Position numbers and translations under genes: made by a program. A stretch of DNA of 64,000 nt from Vibrio injensis (GTDB lineage Bacteria; Pseudomonadota; Gammaproteobacteria; Enterobacterales; Vibrionaceae). This document shows, in pieces, positions 39,962 to 50,569 of this stretch; position 1 is the stretch's first letter; each line of letters begins with the position of its first letter. The stretch spans positions 434,001 through 498,000 of the forward strand of contig NZ_BDJF01000016.1 in NCBI RefSeq assembly GCF_001895205.1, given 5' to 3'. The notes beneath the pieces are model-generated. The model was not told the origin of the DNA, did not search any database, and was given only the letters and a program-made list of their open reading frames with translations.

Positions 39962-41218
39962 ATGAACAAGACGCGTCTGTTTAAAAAGTCACTACTTGCT
40001 GTGACCATCTCTCTTGCTACTCAACAAGCTATGGCGGCGGGCTTTCAGCTCAACGCCCAATCGGCAACGGGCCTTGGCCGTGCGTTTGCCGGTGATGCCG
40101 TGATTGCCGATAACGCCGCCGTGATGTCACGTAACCCTGCCGCGATGGCTCTCTTTGATAAAATGGAGCTCTCACTCGGTTTTGAAGCCATCATGACTGA
40201 CATTAAAGTTAAAAATGCTACGTATAAATCACTACCAGGAACAGGATTAGAGCAATCTAGTAGTGCTAATTATGATGATGCAGGCGGAACTTCTATTGCC
40301 CCTAACATCCATTTGATTGTCCCAGTCAACGAGCAATTCGCTTGGGGGGTAAACGCCTACTCTAACTTTGGTACTCGTACCGATTTTGGCTCCAACTACG
40401 CTGGTGGTGAATATGGCGGTGAAACAGAAATTCTCAGTGCAAACTTTGGGGTATCAGGTTCTTACCGTATCAACGATCAATGGAGTGTCGGTGCGGGGCT
40501 GGATCTGATTTATGGTCAAGGTACATTGAAACGCTCACTAAGCAGTGCCCTTGGTGGAAACAAGGTTTTAGACATCGACAAAGCTGATGGTTTTGGGGTT
40601 GGCTTTAATATCGGTACCGTTTATGAATTGGATGAGAATAACCGCTTTGGTCTTTCTTATCGTTATAGTCCAACCATTACCGCTAAAGATGGCGATAAAG
40701 AAGTCAAATTACCACTCCCAGATATGGCCGAGTTTTCTGGTTACCACCGTATAGACAATACCGCCTTTGCAATTCACTATAGTGTGCAATACATTGGTTG
40801 GAGTGCTTTTGATAAACTAGAATTTAATAATCGAGCACCTAAAGCCTACGAATGGCAAGATGGTTGGCACTACTCTATTGGCGGTACTTACTTCTTAAAC
40901 CGCGACTGGACACTGCGTGCTGGCTATATGTACGACACTAGCGCGCAAGATAAAATCACCTCAATTTCAGTACCGGATTCCGATCGTCAATGGTTATCAG
41001 CGGGCTTTACTTACCAGATTGATGACAAATCTAATTTCGACTTTGGTTTTACTTATTTGATGGGTAAAGATGTAAAAGTCAATGAAAAAACAGAAAATCC
41101 AAACTTCGGAAACCCTAATGCTGGCGCAATGGCAGGTGTTGAGTATTTATCCTCCATTTCTGGTACCACCAAAGCGGATGCAATCTTAGTCGGCTTACAA
41201 TACAGCCGTAGTTTCTAA
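39962..41218 (+). CDS. fadL: Long-chain fatty acid outer-membrane transporter FadL (copy 1)
   Basis: 418 aa. Signal peptide about 1-25 (ending QQAMAA), then GFQLNAQSATGLGRAFAGDA and SRNPAAMALF, the N-terminal hatch with the NPA motif. The remainder forms the 14-stranded barrel ending ILVGLQYSRSF with C-terminal aromatic. Takes up long-chain fatty acids feeding the nearby fadIJ. A terminator follows. Confidence 0.93.
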   Translation: MNKTRLFKKSLLAVTISLATQQAMAAGFQLNAQSATGLGRAFAGDAVIADNAAVMSRNPAAMALFDKMELSLGFEAIMTDIKVKNATYKSLPGTGLEQSSSANYDDAGGTSIAPNIHLIVPVNEQFAWGVNAYSNFGTRTDFGSNYAGGEYGGETEILSANFGVSGSYRINDQWSVGAGLDLIYGQGTLKRSLSSALGGNKVLDIDKADGFGVGFNIGTVYELDENNRFGLSYRYSPTITAKDGDKEVKLPLPDMAEFSGYHRIDNTAFAIHYSVQYIGWSAFDKLEFNNRAPKAYEWQDGWHYSIGGTYFLNRDWTLRAGYMYDTSAQDKITSISVPDSDRQWLSAGFTYQIDDKSNFDFGFTYLMGKDVKVNEKTENPNFGNPNAGAMAGVEYLSSISGTTKADAILVGLQYSRSF

Positions 41219-41248
41219 GTTTGGTTTAATTCAAATACGTATCTTAAT

Positions 41249-41272
41249 GGGCTGAATCATCAGCCCTTTTTT
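41249..41272 (+). terminator. Terminator after fadL copy 1
   Basis: GGGCTGA-atca-TCAGCCC followed by TTTTTT. Confidence 0.85.
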
Positions 41273-41516
41273 ATTTATTCACCTCACAGGCACTCTTTTA
41301 AGCTTACAACTGTGCTTAAAAGGGGCAATTACATCCTACATCTGTTCGCTGAACTTTTACCTCACCAGAACACCAGCTAGATTAATAGGAAAGTTAATAA
41401 TATAAAAACGATATAAAACTCTAAATATTGATAATTTATTGTTTTTATTTGTTAAGGCAACTCGCTCTCTTTACACTTTTCGCCACTATTGACTAACCAT
41501 TTCAGCGAACATAACC

Positions 41517-42815
41517 ATGAACAATAATCAAAAAACGTTATCGATAGCCGTTGCGTTCGGCTTGATGGGACTACCAACCTACGCTCAAGCTGCAGGGTTT
41601 CAACTAGCTGAATACTCAGCAACAGGCCTTGGTCGAGCGTACGCGGGTGAAGCCGCCATGGCAGATAACGCAGGATCTCAATGGCGTAACCCTGCAATGT
41701 TAACCTACCTGCCCGGCACGCAATTTTCTGCCGGGGCGATTTACGTTAACCCTAACATTGATGTCAATGGCACAGTAACCCACCCAAATCTTGGACAAAC
41801 CACCGCGACAGCAAAAGACTTCGCCCATGACGCTATCGTGCCGAATGCTTATTTCTCTCATCAATTGAATGAACGAACCTTTTTAGGTTTAGCTATCGGC
41901 ACCAATTATGGCATGGAAACCGAGCTACCTAACTTTGCTGCCAGCCACTTTGGCGATCAGGCGAAAATCATCACCGCCGAAGCGAACGTTAACCTCGGCT
42001 ATCAACTGACCGATACAATCAGTGTCGGGGCTGGTGTACGCTATGTGATCGGTGAAGGTCATTTTGGGGCCAGTGTGCCGGAAAAAAATATCGTTGGAAT
42101 GGATGGAACAAATCCAATAAAGGCACCTCAAGGAACTATTTTAAAATATATGGAAGGGGACAATACCAGTTGGGGCTGGCAGGCTGGTACCGCTTGGCAA
42201 ATCAACCCAAATCATCGAGTGGCTTTTACCTATAAATCACAAGTCGTGATGGACTTTGATGGTCATGCTGAAGGTCTGCCATATGGGAAACATAAACCGG
42301 GGCAACTCGCTGTAACTTTACCAGCAACGGCAGAGCTAGCCAGCTTTCACCAATTAACCGAACAATGGGTATTGCACAGTAGTATTAACTGGACGGATTG
42401 GAGCAGCTTTGATCAATTGGTGGCTAACTTTCATGATGGCACTCCTAATGACTTGATTAAGTTAGAAAACTGGAAAGATAACTACCGTTTTGCATTAGGG
42501 ACCAGCTACGCTTGGGATCAAGATTTGACCCTACGTGCAGGTATTGCCTACGACTTATCCGCGGTAAGTACAAAATATCGTACAGCGACCATTCCAGAAA
42601 CCGATCGTACTTGGTTAAGTATTGGTGCGGGCTATCGAGCCACGAAACAACTGACCCTTGATGCTGGTTTTACCTATATTTTTGCTAAAAAAGCTTCGCT
42701 GTATGAGCCTCGTGATGGTTCAGATAACCAAGCCGCAGCGATTGGTGGCGCGTTTGCTGGAGAAGTGACTGGACACGTATGGTTAGTCGGTGTGCAAGCC
42801 AGCTACACTTTCTAA
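41517..42815 (+). CDS. fadL: FadL-family outer-membrane transporter (copy 2)
   Basis: 432 aa with its own signal peptide (ending TYAQAA), GFQLAEYSATGLGRAYAGEA, QWRNPAMLTY and terminal VWLVGVQASYTF. Clearly a diverged paralogue of the preceding gene (same hatch and barrel ends, different loops), so it may prefer other hydrophobic substrates. The tandem arrangement is typical of Vibrio. Separate transcript, as terminators flank it. Confidence 0.92.
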   Translation: MNNNQKTLSIAVAFGLMGLPTYAQAAGFQLAEYSATGLGRAYAGEAAMADNAGSQWRNPAMLTYLPGTQFSAGAIYVNPNIDVNGTVTHPNLGQTTATAKDFAHDAIVPNAYFSHQLNERTFLGLAIGTNYGMETELPNFAASHFGDQAKIITAEANVNLGYQLTDTISVGAGVRYVIGEGHFGASVPEKNIVGMDGTNPIKAPQGTILKYMEGDNTSWGWQAGTAWQINPNHRVAFTYKSQVVMDFDGHAEGLPYGKHKPGQLAVTLPATAELASFHQLTEQWVLHSSINWTDWSSFDQLVANFHDGTPNDLIKLENWKDNYRFALGTSYAWDQDLTLRAGIAYDLSAVSTKYRTATIPETDRTWLSIGAGYRATKQLTLDAGFTYIFAKKASLYEPRDGSDNQAAAIGGAFAGEVTGHVWLVGVQASYTF

Positions 42816-42873
42816 ACATCAACCAGGTTGAAGAAACCTTCCTCTAACAACACGGTAGTAACACAAAGAAGAA

Positions 42874-42900
42874 GACTGAGGCAAATACCTCAGTCTTTGA
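42874..42900 (+). terminator. Terminator after fadL copy 2
   Basis: GACTGAGG-caaata-CCTCAGTC followed by a weak T tract. Confidence 0.6.
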
Positions 42901-43187
42901 TTGGCAAGCAAAGGAGTTCATTGAATCGTTTTTGTTGTTACTTTTTTACCATAGTGCTCCGCAGCCCGTTCTGCCACTGATTTTAAAAAATCTTCTTAAA
43001 CTCTATAATTCCTCAACTATTTATGAAAACGATGAATTTGTTAATTACAAAAGCATCTAGCGATTTCAAAATTCTTTGTATTAGCCACTATCACAGTAAC
43101 GAACAGGATGAATGCTTTCGGTAGAAAGCGATAAAAGACTTACGCTATGATGTGGTTCATTATTTTTCTAAAAAAGAGCTCAACATA

Positions 43188-43793
43188 ATGTCTAGTGAAA
43201 ACATCAAGCAACAGCGTCATCAACAACGCCAACAAAAAGTAAAAGAACAAGTTGATGCGCGTATTGCCAATGCTCAGCAAGAAAAAGGCTTATTGCTGGT
43301 GATCACTGGCAATGGTAAAGGCAAAAGCACATCAGGCTTTGGCACCATTGCACGCGCCGTCGGCCACGGTAAACAGTGTGCTGTTGCACAATTTATCAAA
43401 GGCACGTGGGAAAATGGGGAACGTAATTTACTTGAAAAACTCGGTGTCGAGTTTCAAGTCATGGCGACAGGCTTTACCTGGGATACGCAAAATAAACAAA
43501 CCGATACCGAAGCCGCTCAACAAGTATGGCAAGAGTGTCGACGCATGCTTAACGATGAATCCTTAGATGTCTTACTGTTTGACGAGCTGACCTATATGGT
43601 GAGCTATGGCTATCTTGATCTTGATGAAGTGGTTGAAGCGTTACAACAACGCCCCCCTATGCAATCCGTGATCATCACGGGACGTGGTGCTCATCGAACA
43701 CTTATCGAACTCGCAGATACCGTCTCTGAAGTCAAAAACATCAAACATGCTTTTGATTCAGGCGTCAAAGCCCTAAAAGGCGTCGATTGGTAG
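43188..43793 (+). CDS. cobO: Cob(I)yrinic acid a,c-diamide adenosyltransferase
   Basis: 201 aa from ATG 43188 (AAAGAGCT upstream). Walker A ITGNGKGKSTSGFG, FIKGTWENGERNLL, LLFDELTYMVSYGYLD and ITGRGAHRTLIELAD identify the BtuR/CobO family. It adenosylates cobalamin or cobyrinate. No cobalamin biosynthesis genes are nearby, so a salvage role is likely. No B12 riboswitch precedes it. Confidence 0.93.
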   Translation: MSSENIKQQRHQQRQQKVKEQVDARIANAQQEKGLLLVITGNGKGKSTSGFGTIARAVGHGKQCAVAQFIKGTWENGERNLLEKLGVEFQVMATGFTWDTQNKQTDTEAAQQVWQECRRMLNDESLDVLLFDELTYMVSYGYLDLDEVVEALQQRPPMQSVIITGRGAHRTLIELADTVSEVKNIKHAFDSGVKALKGVDW

Positions 43794-43809
43794 TCGTGGA
43801 TCGCCCAAT

Positions 43810-43837
43810 AAAAAAGCTGGAGTTATCCAGCTTTTTT
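43810..43837. terminator. Bidirectional terminator between cobO and asmA
   Basis: AAAAAAGCTGG-agttat-CCAGCTTTTTT between convergent genes. Confidence 0.88.
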
Positions 43838-43873
43838 AGACATCAATGAGCCTTTAACTCAAGGTTACTACGC

Positions 43874-45973
43874 TTAGCGTCGCAATAACCCTCTCAAGGC
43901 CTCCACCGCTTGTTTCGCTTCTTCACCTTTCACTTTATCACCGAGCTTCTCAATACCGCGGTCAATCTCCTGTTGCGCTCTTTGCTTAAGCAGATCATCA
44001 AACACTAATCGGTATCTCGGTTCAGTCCATTGGCCAGAAATATGAATCGGGATAGTCACGTCTCGCAACTCGTCGATATCTTTACCACCTTGCCCTTTCA
44101 GCGTCCCAACAATGGATGTGCGAACCACAAAATCAACCGTTTCGTTTAAGTAATTGGCTTTACCTTGACCACGAATTCGTAATAACGGCGATTGCATCGC
44201 TAAATTATTGGTCGACACTTCACCCTTATTCAGTTGCAGCGTCGCCGTCAGCGCACTAAAGTCAGTTTGCTTCACTGCCTCAGATTCGTCTAACGTTTGC
44301 CCTCTCAAACGCGCATGATTGGTGCGAATTAACTGAGCGATATTAATGCCATTGACAGCACCATCAGCGAAGTTAATTGTGACCGTTCCCTGCAAGTTTT
44401 TCTGAATACCGCTTGTGGTTAGGCTACGACCTTGTACATCTACCGTAATGTTACCCGTTCCCTGTAGTAAGTCATTGTCCGCCACATCAATCAACAATGG
44501 CTGAACTTGAACGCCTGTAATGGTTTTCTTAACATGATAGGTTGCTGGTGTTTTTCGTGCATCAACCTTGGCGCTCGCTTGGATCTTACCCTGATAAAGC
44601 TCAGCCGTTAGCGTATTAAGATCGATCACACCTCGGTTAACAGCAAAACGAGTATGTACACGCTCAAGCTTGGCATTGCCTGCTTTAAACCGATCAATGG
44701 TTATTTCTCCAACCACATCTAAGTCTTGTAAAGCCGATAAATCTGGTTCAACCTCTACCGGTGGCGAAGTGGGTGCATTCACCGATGGCTGGGCAGCAGA
44801 GTTTGACGCCGCTTGATCGAGCCCTAAAAATTCATCGAGATCAATCACAGGGCTATGCAATTGAAAACGGATTTTAGGTATATCCGCCAAATGAATGTTC
44901 GCTTGTCCAGATAACGCTATTGCGTTGGCCATCAACCTATCTAACACTACATCCAGCGTACTGTTGGTCACATCAAACACGATACGAGACGCCATTTCTA
45001 CCTGCAGCGGTGATTGTGGTAAAGCCGCACCTTGTAATGTCGAATTCAGAAGTAACTTATCCAACGAAACGGTACTGATCGCCGCATCAACCTGCAACTG
45101 CGCTTGGCCGCTAACGTCAAATGCCATGTCGGCTGCGTTACCTTTCACAGCAAAAGTCATCGCATTGTCTTGATCAAATTCAAAAGTCGCGAGCTTAAGT
45201 TGTAAAGCGTCTATCTGTACTGATGGGTCTTCGAACGTACTATTAAGCGTAATATTGCGTAGAGCATACTGTTTAAAGTCTGCAGAAAGTTTTATCTCCG
45301 CTTTCCCGCGTACACTAAACCGTTGTTGGTTCGCACTTCCTTTGGCCGAAAAATCCACGCTGGTCCAACGATCGGCGGCAAATTCTGACACCGTAAGATC
45401 AACGTCATATAAGGTACTGTGTGTGCCCGTTTGCTGATCAAGTATTTCTAATCGTGCCTGACTAACAGTCACGCCAGCAAGGCTCAAAGTCCAAGCTTGA
45501 TCGGCGGTTGTCTCTTCTGGCTGGCTAGATGCTGAGTCGGTCAACACCTCCTCCACCTGTGTGGATGGTTTTTGGTTTTGTGCTTGAGTCAAGCTATCTA
45601 AGTTAGAACGACCATCCGACAACGTTTCTAGATAAAATTCGGCTCCTTCAAGGCGAACATTACCAATATGCAGTTGATGACGAAAAAGTGGCATGACCGC
45701 GATATCAATCCCAACACGATCGACCTTAAATAGGTTATTTTGAGTAAATCCGTCAGGATTTCTTAACTCGGTTTTACCAAGTTCGAAACCAATCGCTGGA
45801 AAGAACTGCCAGCTGATATCGCCTTCAATGACTAACTCAAGGCCCGTTTGTTGTCGGGTTTGCTCAATGATCAGAGGTTTAAATTGATTCGGATTGACGA
45901 AAACCACTAACGCGACCACTGCCGCGATAACCATCACCAGCAGCGCCGCAATGAATAGGGACAGTTTTTTCAT
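43874..45973 (-). CDS. asmA: AsmA family protein
   Basis: 699 aa. N-terminal membrane anchor (LFIAALLVMVIAAVVALVVF), then VNPNQFKPLIIEQTRQQTGL and the AsmA pattern at both ends (GDISWQFFPAIGFELGKTEL near 50; conserved C-terminal repeat with FVVRTSIVGT). These periplasmic proteins resemble lipid-bridge proteins and influence outer-membrane lipid balance. A low-complexity linker lies around 400-420. Confidence 0.9.
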   Translation of the reverse strand: MKKLSLFIAALLVMVIAAVVALVVFVNPNQFKPLIIEQTRQQTGLELVIEGDISWQFFPAIGFELGKTELRNPDGFTQNNLFKVDRVGIDIAVMPLFRHQLHIGNVRLEGAEFYLETLSDGRSNLDSLTQAQNQKPSTQVEEVLTDSASSQPEETTADQAWTLSLAGVTVSQARLEILDQQTGTHSTLYDVDLTVSEFAADRWTSVDFSAKGSANQQRFSVRGKAEIKLSADFKQYALRNITLNSTFEDPSVQIDALQLKLATFEFDQDNAMTFAVKGNAADMAFDVSGQAQLQVDAAISTVSLDKLLLNSTLQGAALPQSPLQVEMASRIVFDVTNSTLDVVLDRLMANAIALSGQANIHLADIPKIRFQLHSPVIDLDEFLGLDQAASNSAAQPSVNAPTSPPVEVEPDLSALQDLDVVGEITIDRFKAGNAKLERVHTRFAVNRGVIDLNTLTAELYQGKIQASAKVDARKTPATYHVKKTITGVQVQPLLIDVADNDLLQGTGNITVDVQGRSLTTSGIQKNLQGTVTINFADGAVNGINIAQLIRTNHARLRGQTLDESEAVKQTDFSALTATLQLNKGEVSTNNLAMQSPLLRIRGQGKANYLNETVDFVVRTSIVGTLKGQGGKDIDELRDVTIPIHISGQWTEPRYRLVFDDLLKQRAQQEIDRGIEKLGDKVKGEEAKQAVEALRGLLRR

Positions 45974-46004
45974 CTGCTTTTTCCTTGCTTGACGAAAATA
46001 AAAA

Positions 46005-46029
46005 AAGTGGCATCTAAGGTGCCACTTTA
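46005..46029 (-). terminator. Terminator of udk
   Basis: AAAGTGGCA...TGCCACTTT; on the minus strand it is followed by TTTTATTTTC. Confidence 0.8.
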
Positions 46030-46062
46030 ATCGGAAAAGATAAAGTCAACGATCAGTAAATT

Positions 46063-46704
46063 TTATGATTTAAGTAATTTTGCGATATGGGCTTTCAAGA
46101 CATCAATCGCAATGCGGTTTTTACCACCACGTGGAACAATAATATCGGCGTACTGTTTAGACGGTTCAATAAACTGCATAAACATCGGGCGAACGGTTTT
46201 TTGATACTGTTTCAATACCGATTCCATAGTACGTCCACGCTCTTCGACATCACGCTTGACTCGACGTAATAAACAGATATCAAGCGGTGTATCCATAAAA
46301 ATGGTCGCATGCATTAAATCACGCAGACGAGGATCGGTCAGGAGTAAAATCCCCTCCAAAATGATCACTTTTTTCGGTGTCATGGTACTGGTATTAGCCG
46401 TACGCGTATGCTCACTGTAACTGTATTCAGGAACTTCAACCGCTTCGCCGCGGACTAAAGCTTGCAGATGATCGCAGAGTAGATCGTGATCCAGGGCATT
46501 AGGATGGTCATAATTGGTTTTGACACGTTCGTCCATGCTCAGATGGCTTTGGTCTTTGTAATAGCAATCTTCCGTGATCACACCGATTTGATGGTCGCCT
46601 ACTTTCGCGCGCAGTTCATTATAAATGGTACTGGCAATAAGGCTTTTCCCAGAAGCAGAAGCGCCAGCAATACCGACGATGACGCATTGATTATTATCAG
46701 ACAT
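46063..46704 (-). CDS. udk: Uridine kinase
   Basis: 213 aa. P-loop [40 protein letters not shown] and the lid [17 protein letters not shown]. Phosphorylates uridine and cytidine to UMP and CMP in salvage. Uridine phosphorylase lies 5 kb away. Confidence 0.97.
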   Translation of the reverse strand: MSDNNQCVIVGIAGASASGKSLIASTIYNELRAKVGDHQIGVITEDCYYKDQSHLSMDERVKTNYDHPNALDHDLLCDHLQALVRGEAVEVPEYSYSEHTRTANTSTMTPKKVIILEGILLLTDPRLRDLMHATIFMDTPLDICLLRRVKRDVEERGRTMESVLKQYQKTVRPMFMQFIEPSKQYADIIVPRGGKNRIAIDVLKAHIAKLLKS

Positions 46705-46957
46705 GGTTCAGTGTACCCGATACGTGTATGTGAGGAGATAAGATAAACCGCCTGATTATAGGGAGTTCGTCGGTTAGATACCAGTTCACTCAACGGTAAA
46801 TATCCGTATTTTCTGACAGTGAATAAAATTAACCCAAAGCAAACGATTACTTCTCTGAACAAAAATAAAGGCAGTGATATTGGTTGCTTAACATGTTGGC
46901 TGATTTAGCGGCGGTTCACTAACTAAGTCTTACCAGCCGCCAAGTTTAATTCTGCTT

Positions 46958-48034
46958 TTAGTCGACAAAAGTTAAATCGATGATTTGCGGTTTCGCTTTG
47001 CCTTGCCAATACAAGCTGGCACAAATCCGCTCGGCGAGCGCATAATATTGTTGACTATGTTCACTGTCAGGACGAGCAATCACTGTCGGTTTGCCAGCGT
47101 CAATATCTTCCCTGAGTGTGACATGCAACGGAATTTGCGCCAGCAATGATAAACCATATTCAGTGGCTAATGTTTGCGCACCACCAACACCAAAAATCGC
47201 TTCTTTTTCACCGCAATGACGACAAATGTGATAACTCATATTCTCAATTAATCCCACCACGGGCACGTCGACTTTAGCAAACATTGCCGTCCCTTTTCGT
47301 GCATCAGCCAAGGCGAGATCTTGTGGTGTGGTGACAATGACCGCGCCTGTCACCGGAATTTGCTGAGATAACGTTAATTGAATATCGCCGGTACCCGGAG
47401 GCATATCCACCACCAAATAGTCCAACTCAGGCCACTCAGTTTCATTAACAAGTTGGGCTAATGCTTTTGATGCCATTGGACCGCGCCAGATCGCTGCGTC
47501 CGCTTTATCGACTAAATAACCTATCGAATGGGTATAGATACCGTGCGCTTTCACTGGCTGCATCCATTTATTATCACGCACACTTGGCTTGGCATCTTGA
47601 GTGCCAAACATCATCGGCACCGAAGGGCCATAAATATCCGCATCCAATAAACCAACTTTGGCACCACTGCCCGCTATAGCGAGCGCCAAGTTAGCGGCTG
47701 TGGTTGATTTACCCACCCCACCTTTCGCCGACGTGACGGCAATAATATTTTTCACGCCTTTAACACCATGTGGAACTTTGGTGATCAAGGCCTTAGGAGT
47801 AACATTGACTGAATAATCAAAAGCGGCAACGGCTTTCGTTTGCTGCTGATTAGTTATCCAAGCTTGCAGCTCTTGGCGCAGAGCGTGAGCAGCAAATGGG
47901 ATATGAATTGCAAATTGCCCAGATGCCGTTACTTGAACCACGCCCGGAGAATGCGCCCAATCACTAATTAAATTGGGGTGAGAAAACTGATTGAGCCAAG
48001 AACAAAAATCGTGTTTGGACGTAAATGTGAGCAT
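46958..48034 (-). CDS. mrp: Mrp/ApbC iron-sulfur carrier ATPase
   Basis: 358 aa from ATG 48034, which has a strong GGAGGGCTT; upstream in-frame starts lack one. N-terminal DUF59-like region (LNQFSHPNLISDWAHSPGVV), deviant Walker A SAKGGVGKSTTAAN, MPPGTGDIQLTL and a C-x2-C (CRHCGE) that binds the cluster. Carries Fe-S clusters to target proteins. Divergent from metG, the usual arrangement. Confidence 0.95.
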   Translation of the reverse strand: MLTFTSKHDFCSWLNQFSHPNLISDWAHSPGVVQVTASGQFAIHIPFAAHALRQELQAWITNQQQTKAVAAFDYSVNVTPKALITKVPHGVKGVKNIIAVTSAKGGVGKSTTAANLALAIAGSGAKVGLLDADIYGPSVPMMFGTQDAKPSVRDNKWMQPVKAHGIYTHSIGYLVDKADAAIWRGPMASKALAQLVNETEWPELDYLVVDMPPGTGDIQLTLSQQIPVTGAVIVTTPQDLALADARKGTAMFAKVDVPVVGLIENMSYHICRHCGEKEAIFGVGGAQTLATEYGLSLLAQIPLHVTLREDIDAGKPTVIARPDSEHSQQYYALAERICASLYWQGKAKPQIIDLTFVD

Positions 48035-48192
48035 AAGCCCTCCTTTTTTGTTCATGCTACCACTCAATCTGCCCACACTGAACCCCAAAAAAGTTAAGGC
48101 CTTATCATGACTCACGCCTTGGCGTGAGTAGCTTCATCAGGTAGTATTGAAGGCTATTTTCAATACCTATCAAACATAGCGAATAATTAAGT

Positions 48193-50259
48193 ATGGCAAC
48201 TGAACCAAGAAACGTTTCTCCAAGGAAACTGCTGGTAACTTGTGCCCTTCCGTACGCTAACGGTTCCATCCACTTAGGTCATATGCTTGAGCATATCCAA
48301 GCGGATATTTGGGTGCGCTACCAACGCCTACGCGGCAATATTGTAAATTTCATCTGTGCTGACGACGCTCATGGCACACCAATCATGCTTAAAGCGCAGC
48401 AGATGGGTATTACGCCTGAAGAAATGATTGCCGCGGTTAGCGAAGAACATCAGCAAGATTTCGCCGGGTTTGATATTAGTTTTGATAACTATCACAGCAC
48501 CCACAGTGAAGAAAACCGTGAGTTGGCTTCGCATATTTATCTTGAACTGAAAAAAAATGGCTTTATTTCTAGCCGCACCATTTCTCAGTTATTCGATCCT
48601 GAAAAACAGATGTTCTTACCGGATCGCTTCGTCAAAGGCACCTGCCCAAAATGTAAGTCAGAAGATCAATATGGCGACAACTGCGATGCTTGCGGCGAAA
48701 CTTACAGCCCGACGGAACTGATCAATCCTAAATCTGCGGTCTCAGGTGCAACCCCTGTGATGAAAGATTCTGAGCACTTCTTTTTTGACTTACCACAGTT
48801 TGAAAGCATGCTTAAAGAATGGACTCGTTCTGGCTCGCTGCAAACCGAAACCGCCAATAAAATGCAAGAGTGGTTTGAAGGTGGCTTGCAGCAATGGGAT
48901 ATATCCCGAGATGCCCCTTACTTTGGCTTTGAAATCCCCGGTGAAACCAACAAATTCTTTTATGTGTGGCTCGATGCGCCGATTGGTTACATGGGATCAT
49001 TCAAAAATCTTTGCAGCAAGCGCAATGATTTAGACTTTGATGAATACTGGCGTAAAGACAGTCAAACCGAGCTTTATCACTTTATCGGCAAAGACATTGT
49101 TTACTTCCATAGCCTATTTTGGCCAGCGATGCTTGAAGGCAGTGGTTTCCGTAAACCAACCAATGTTTTTGTGCATGGCTATGTCACGGTTAATGGCGCG
49201 AAAATGTCGAAATCAAAAGGGACGTTTGTCAAAGCGAGTACTTACTTAAAACATTTAGACCCTGAGTGCTTACGTTACTACTATGCGGCAAAACTGAACA
49301 ACCGTATTGATGATCTCGATCTAAACCTTGAAGACTTCACACAGCGCGTCAATGCTGATGTGGTCAACAAGATTGTTAACCTAGCTTCACGGAATGCTGG
49401 CTTTATCAGTAAACGTTTTGATAATCAGTTATCGGCAACCTTTGCAGAGCCTGAATTGTACGCCGAATTTGCCGCGGCCGCTGAACGTATTGCTGACCTT
49501 TACGAAACTCGTGAATTTGGTCGCGCAATTCGTGAGATCACCGCACTAGCAGATAAAGCTAACCAATATGTGGATGAAAAAGCGCCTTGGGTTGTCGCCA
49601 AGCAAGAAGGCCAAGACCAAGCGCTGCAAGATATTTGTACTGTCGGTATTAACCTATTCCGCGTATTAATGACTTACCTCAAGCCTGTAATGCCAGCGTT
49701 AGCTGAGCGGACGGAAGCGTTCTTAAATCAAGAACTAACTTGGGATGGTATTCAAACACCACTGACGGCTCATAGCATAACGCCATTTAAGGCGCTGTTT
49801 AATCGTATTGACCCTCAGCATGTTGAAGCGATGATTGAAACCTCAAAACAAGAAGCAGCACTGGAAAAAGCCGCGATAGAAAATGCTCAACCCGTTAGTC
49901 AAGCAACAGAGTTAAGCAAAGATCCCATCGCTGCAGAAATCGAATTTGACGATTTTGCTAAAGTTGATTTACGGATTGCCAAAATCCTCTCTTGTGAAGC
50001 GGTGCCAAAGGCCGATAAGTTACTAAAGTTCCAGTTGGATATTGGTGGTGAGACACGCCAAGTTTTCTCTGGAATAAAAGCCGCCTACTCGCCTGAAGAG
50101 CTGGTCGGTAAATACACCGTGATGGTGGCTAACCTAAAACCACGCAAGATGAAGTTTGGTATGTCAGAAGGCATGATCCTCGCGGCAGGCCCTGGCGGTG
50201 ACCAGTTGTGGATTCTTGAGCCTCATGAAGGTGCACAAGCCGGCATGCGCGTCATGTAA
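48193..50259 (+). CDS. metG: Methionyl-tRNA synthetase
   Basis: 688 aa. HLGH (class I HIGH) near 28, zinc knuckle with [26 protein letters not shown] near 335, anticodon domain, and a C-terminal tRNA-binding/dimerisation domain ([13 protein letters not shown] to end). Full length for the gammaproteobacterial type. Confidence 0.98.
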   Translation: MATEPRNVSPRKLLVTCALPYANGSIHLGHMLEHIQADIWVRYQRLRGNIVNFICADDAHGTPIMLKAQQMGITPEEMIAAVSEEHQQDFAGFDISFDNYHSTHSEENRELASHIYLELKKNGFISSRTISQLFDPEKQMFLPDRFVKGTCPKCKSEDQYGDNCDACGETYSPTELINPKSAVSGATPVMKDSEHFFFDLPQFESMLKEWTRSGSLQTETANKMQEWFEGGLQQWDISRDAPYFGFEIPGETNKFFYVWLDAPIGYMGSFKNLCSKRNDLDFDEYWRKDSQTELYHFIGKDIVYFHSLFWPAMLEGSGFRKPTNVFVHGYVTVNGAKMSKSKGTFVKASTYLKHLDPECLRYYYAAKLNNRIDDLDLNLEDFTQRVNADVVNKIVNLASRNAGFISKRFDNQLSATFAEPELYAEFAAAAERIADLYETREFGRAIREITALADKANQYVDEKAPWVVAKQEGQDQALQDICTVGINLFRVLMTYLKPVMPALAERTEAFLNQELTWDGIQTPLTAHSITPFKALFNRIDPQHVEAMIETSKQEAALEKAAIENAQPVSQATELSKDPIAAEIEFDDFAKVDLRIAKILSCEAVPKADKLLKFQLDIGGETRQVFSGIKAAYSPEELVGKYTVMVANLKPRKMKFGMSEGMILAAGPGGDQLWILEPHEGAQAGMRVM

Positions 50260-50284
50260 CCCCTTACTAACGTGATTGGTGATA

Positions 50285-50310
50285 GCCCTCTCAAATGAGA
50301 GGGCTTTTTT
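50285..50310 (+). terminator. Terminator of metG
   Basis: GCCCTCTC-aaat-GAGAGGGC followed by TTTTTT. Confidence 0.88.
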
Positions 50311-50569
50311 ATTGCTCTTGTTCACACTTTTAGCGCAAATTGCACCCTTTTGGTGCACAAATACCAGCAAGAAAAATGTAACCAATTGATTTTTAATATA
50401 TAAAAAACTGGCATTAAGCATGCAATATCCAACTCCGGGGAATACTCAACCTAGGTGACGTCGTGATATCTGCTCATCAATAGTGATGATCATTCGGTTA
50501 ACGCGTCAACAACCTACATTGAGAAAGGAATCTCTGTTCTGAGCAAGCCACACATACAAGGAGTGGATT

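Noticed and set aside
42900..43187. Possible cobalamin riboswitch before cobO (string TGCCACTG)
   Set aside because: The string alone is short; the conserved B12-box and core are missing.
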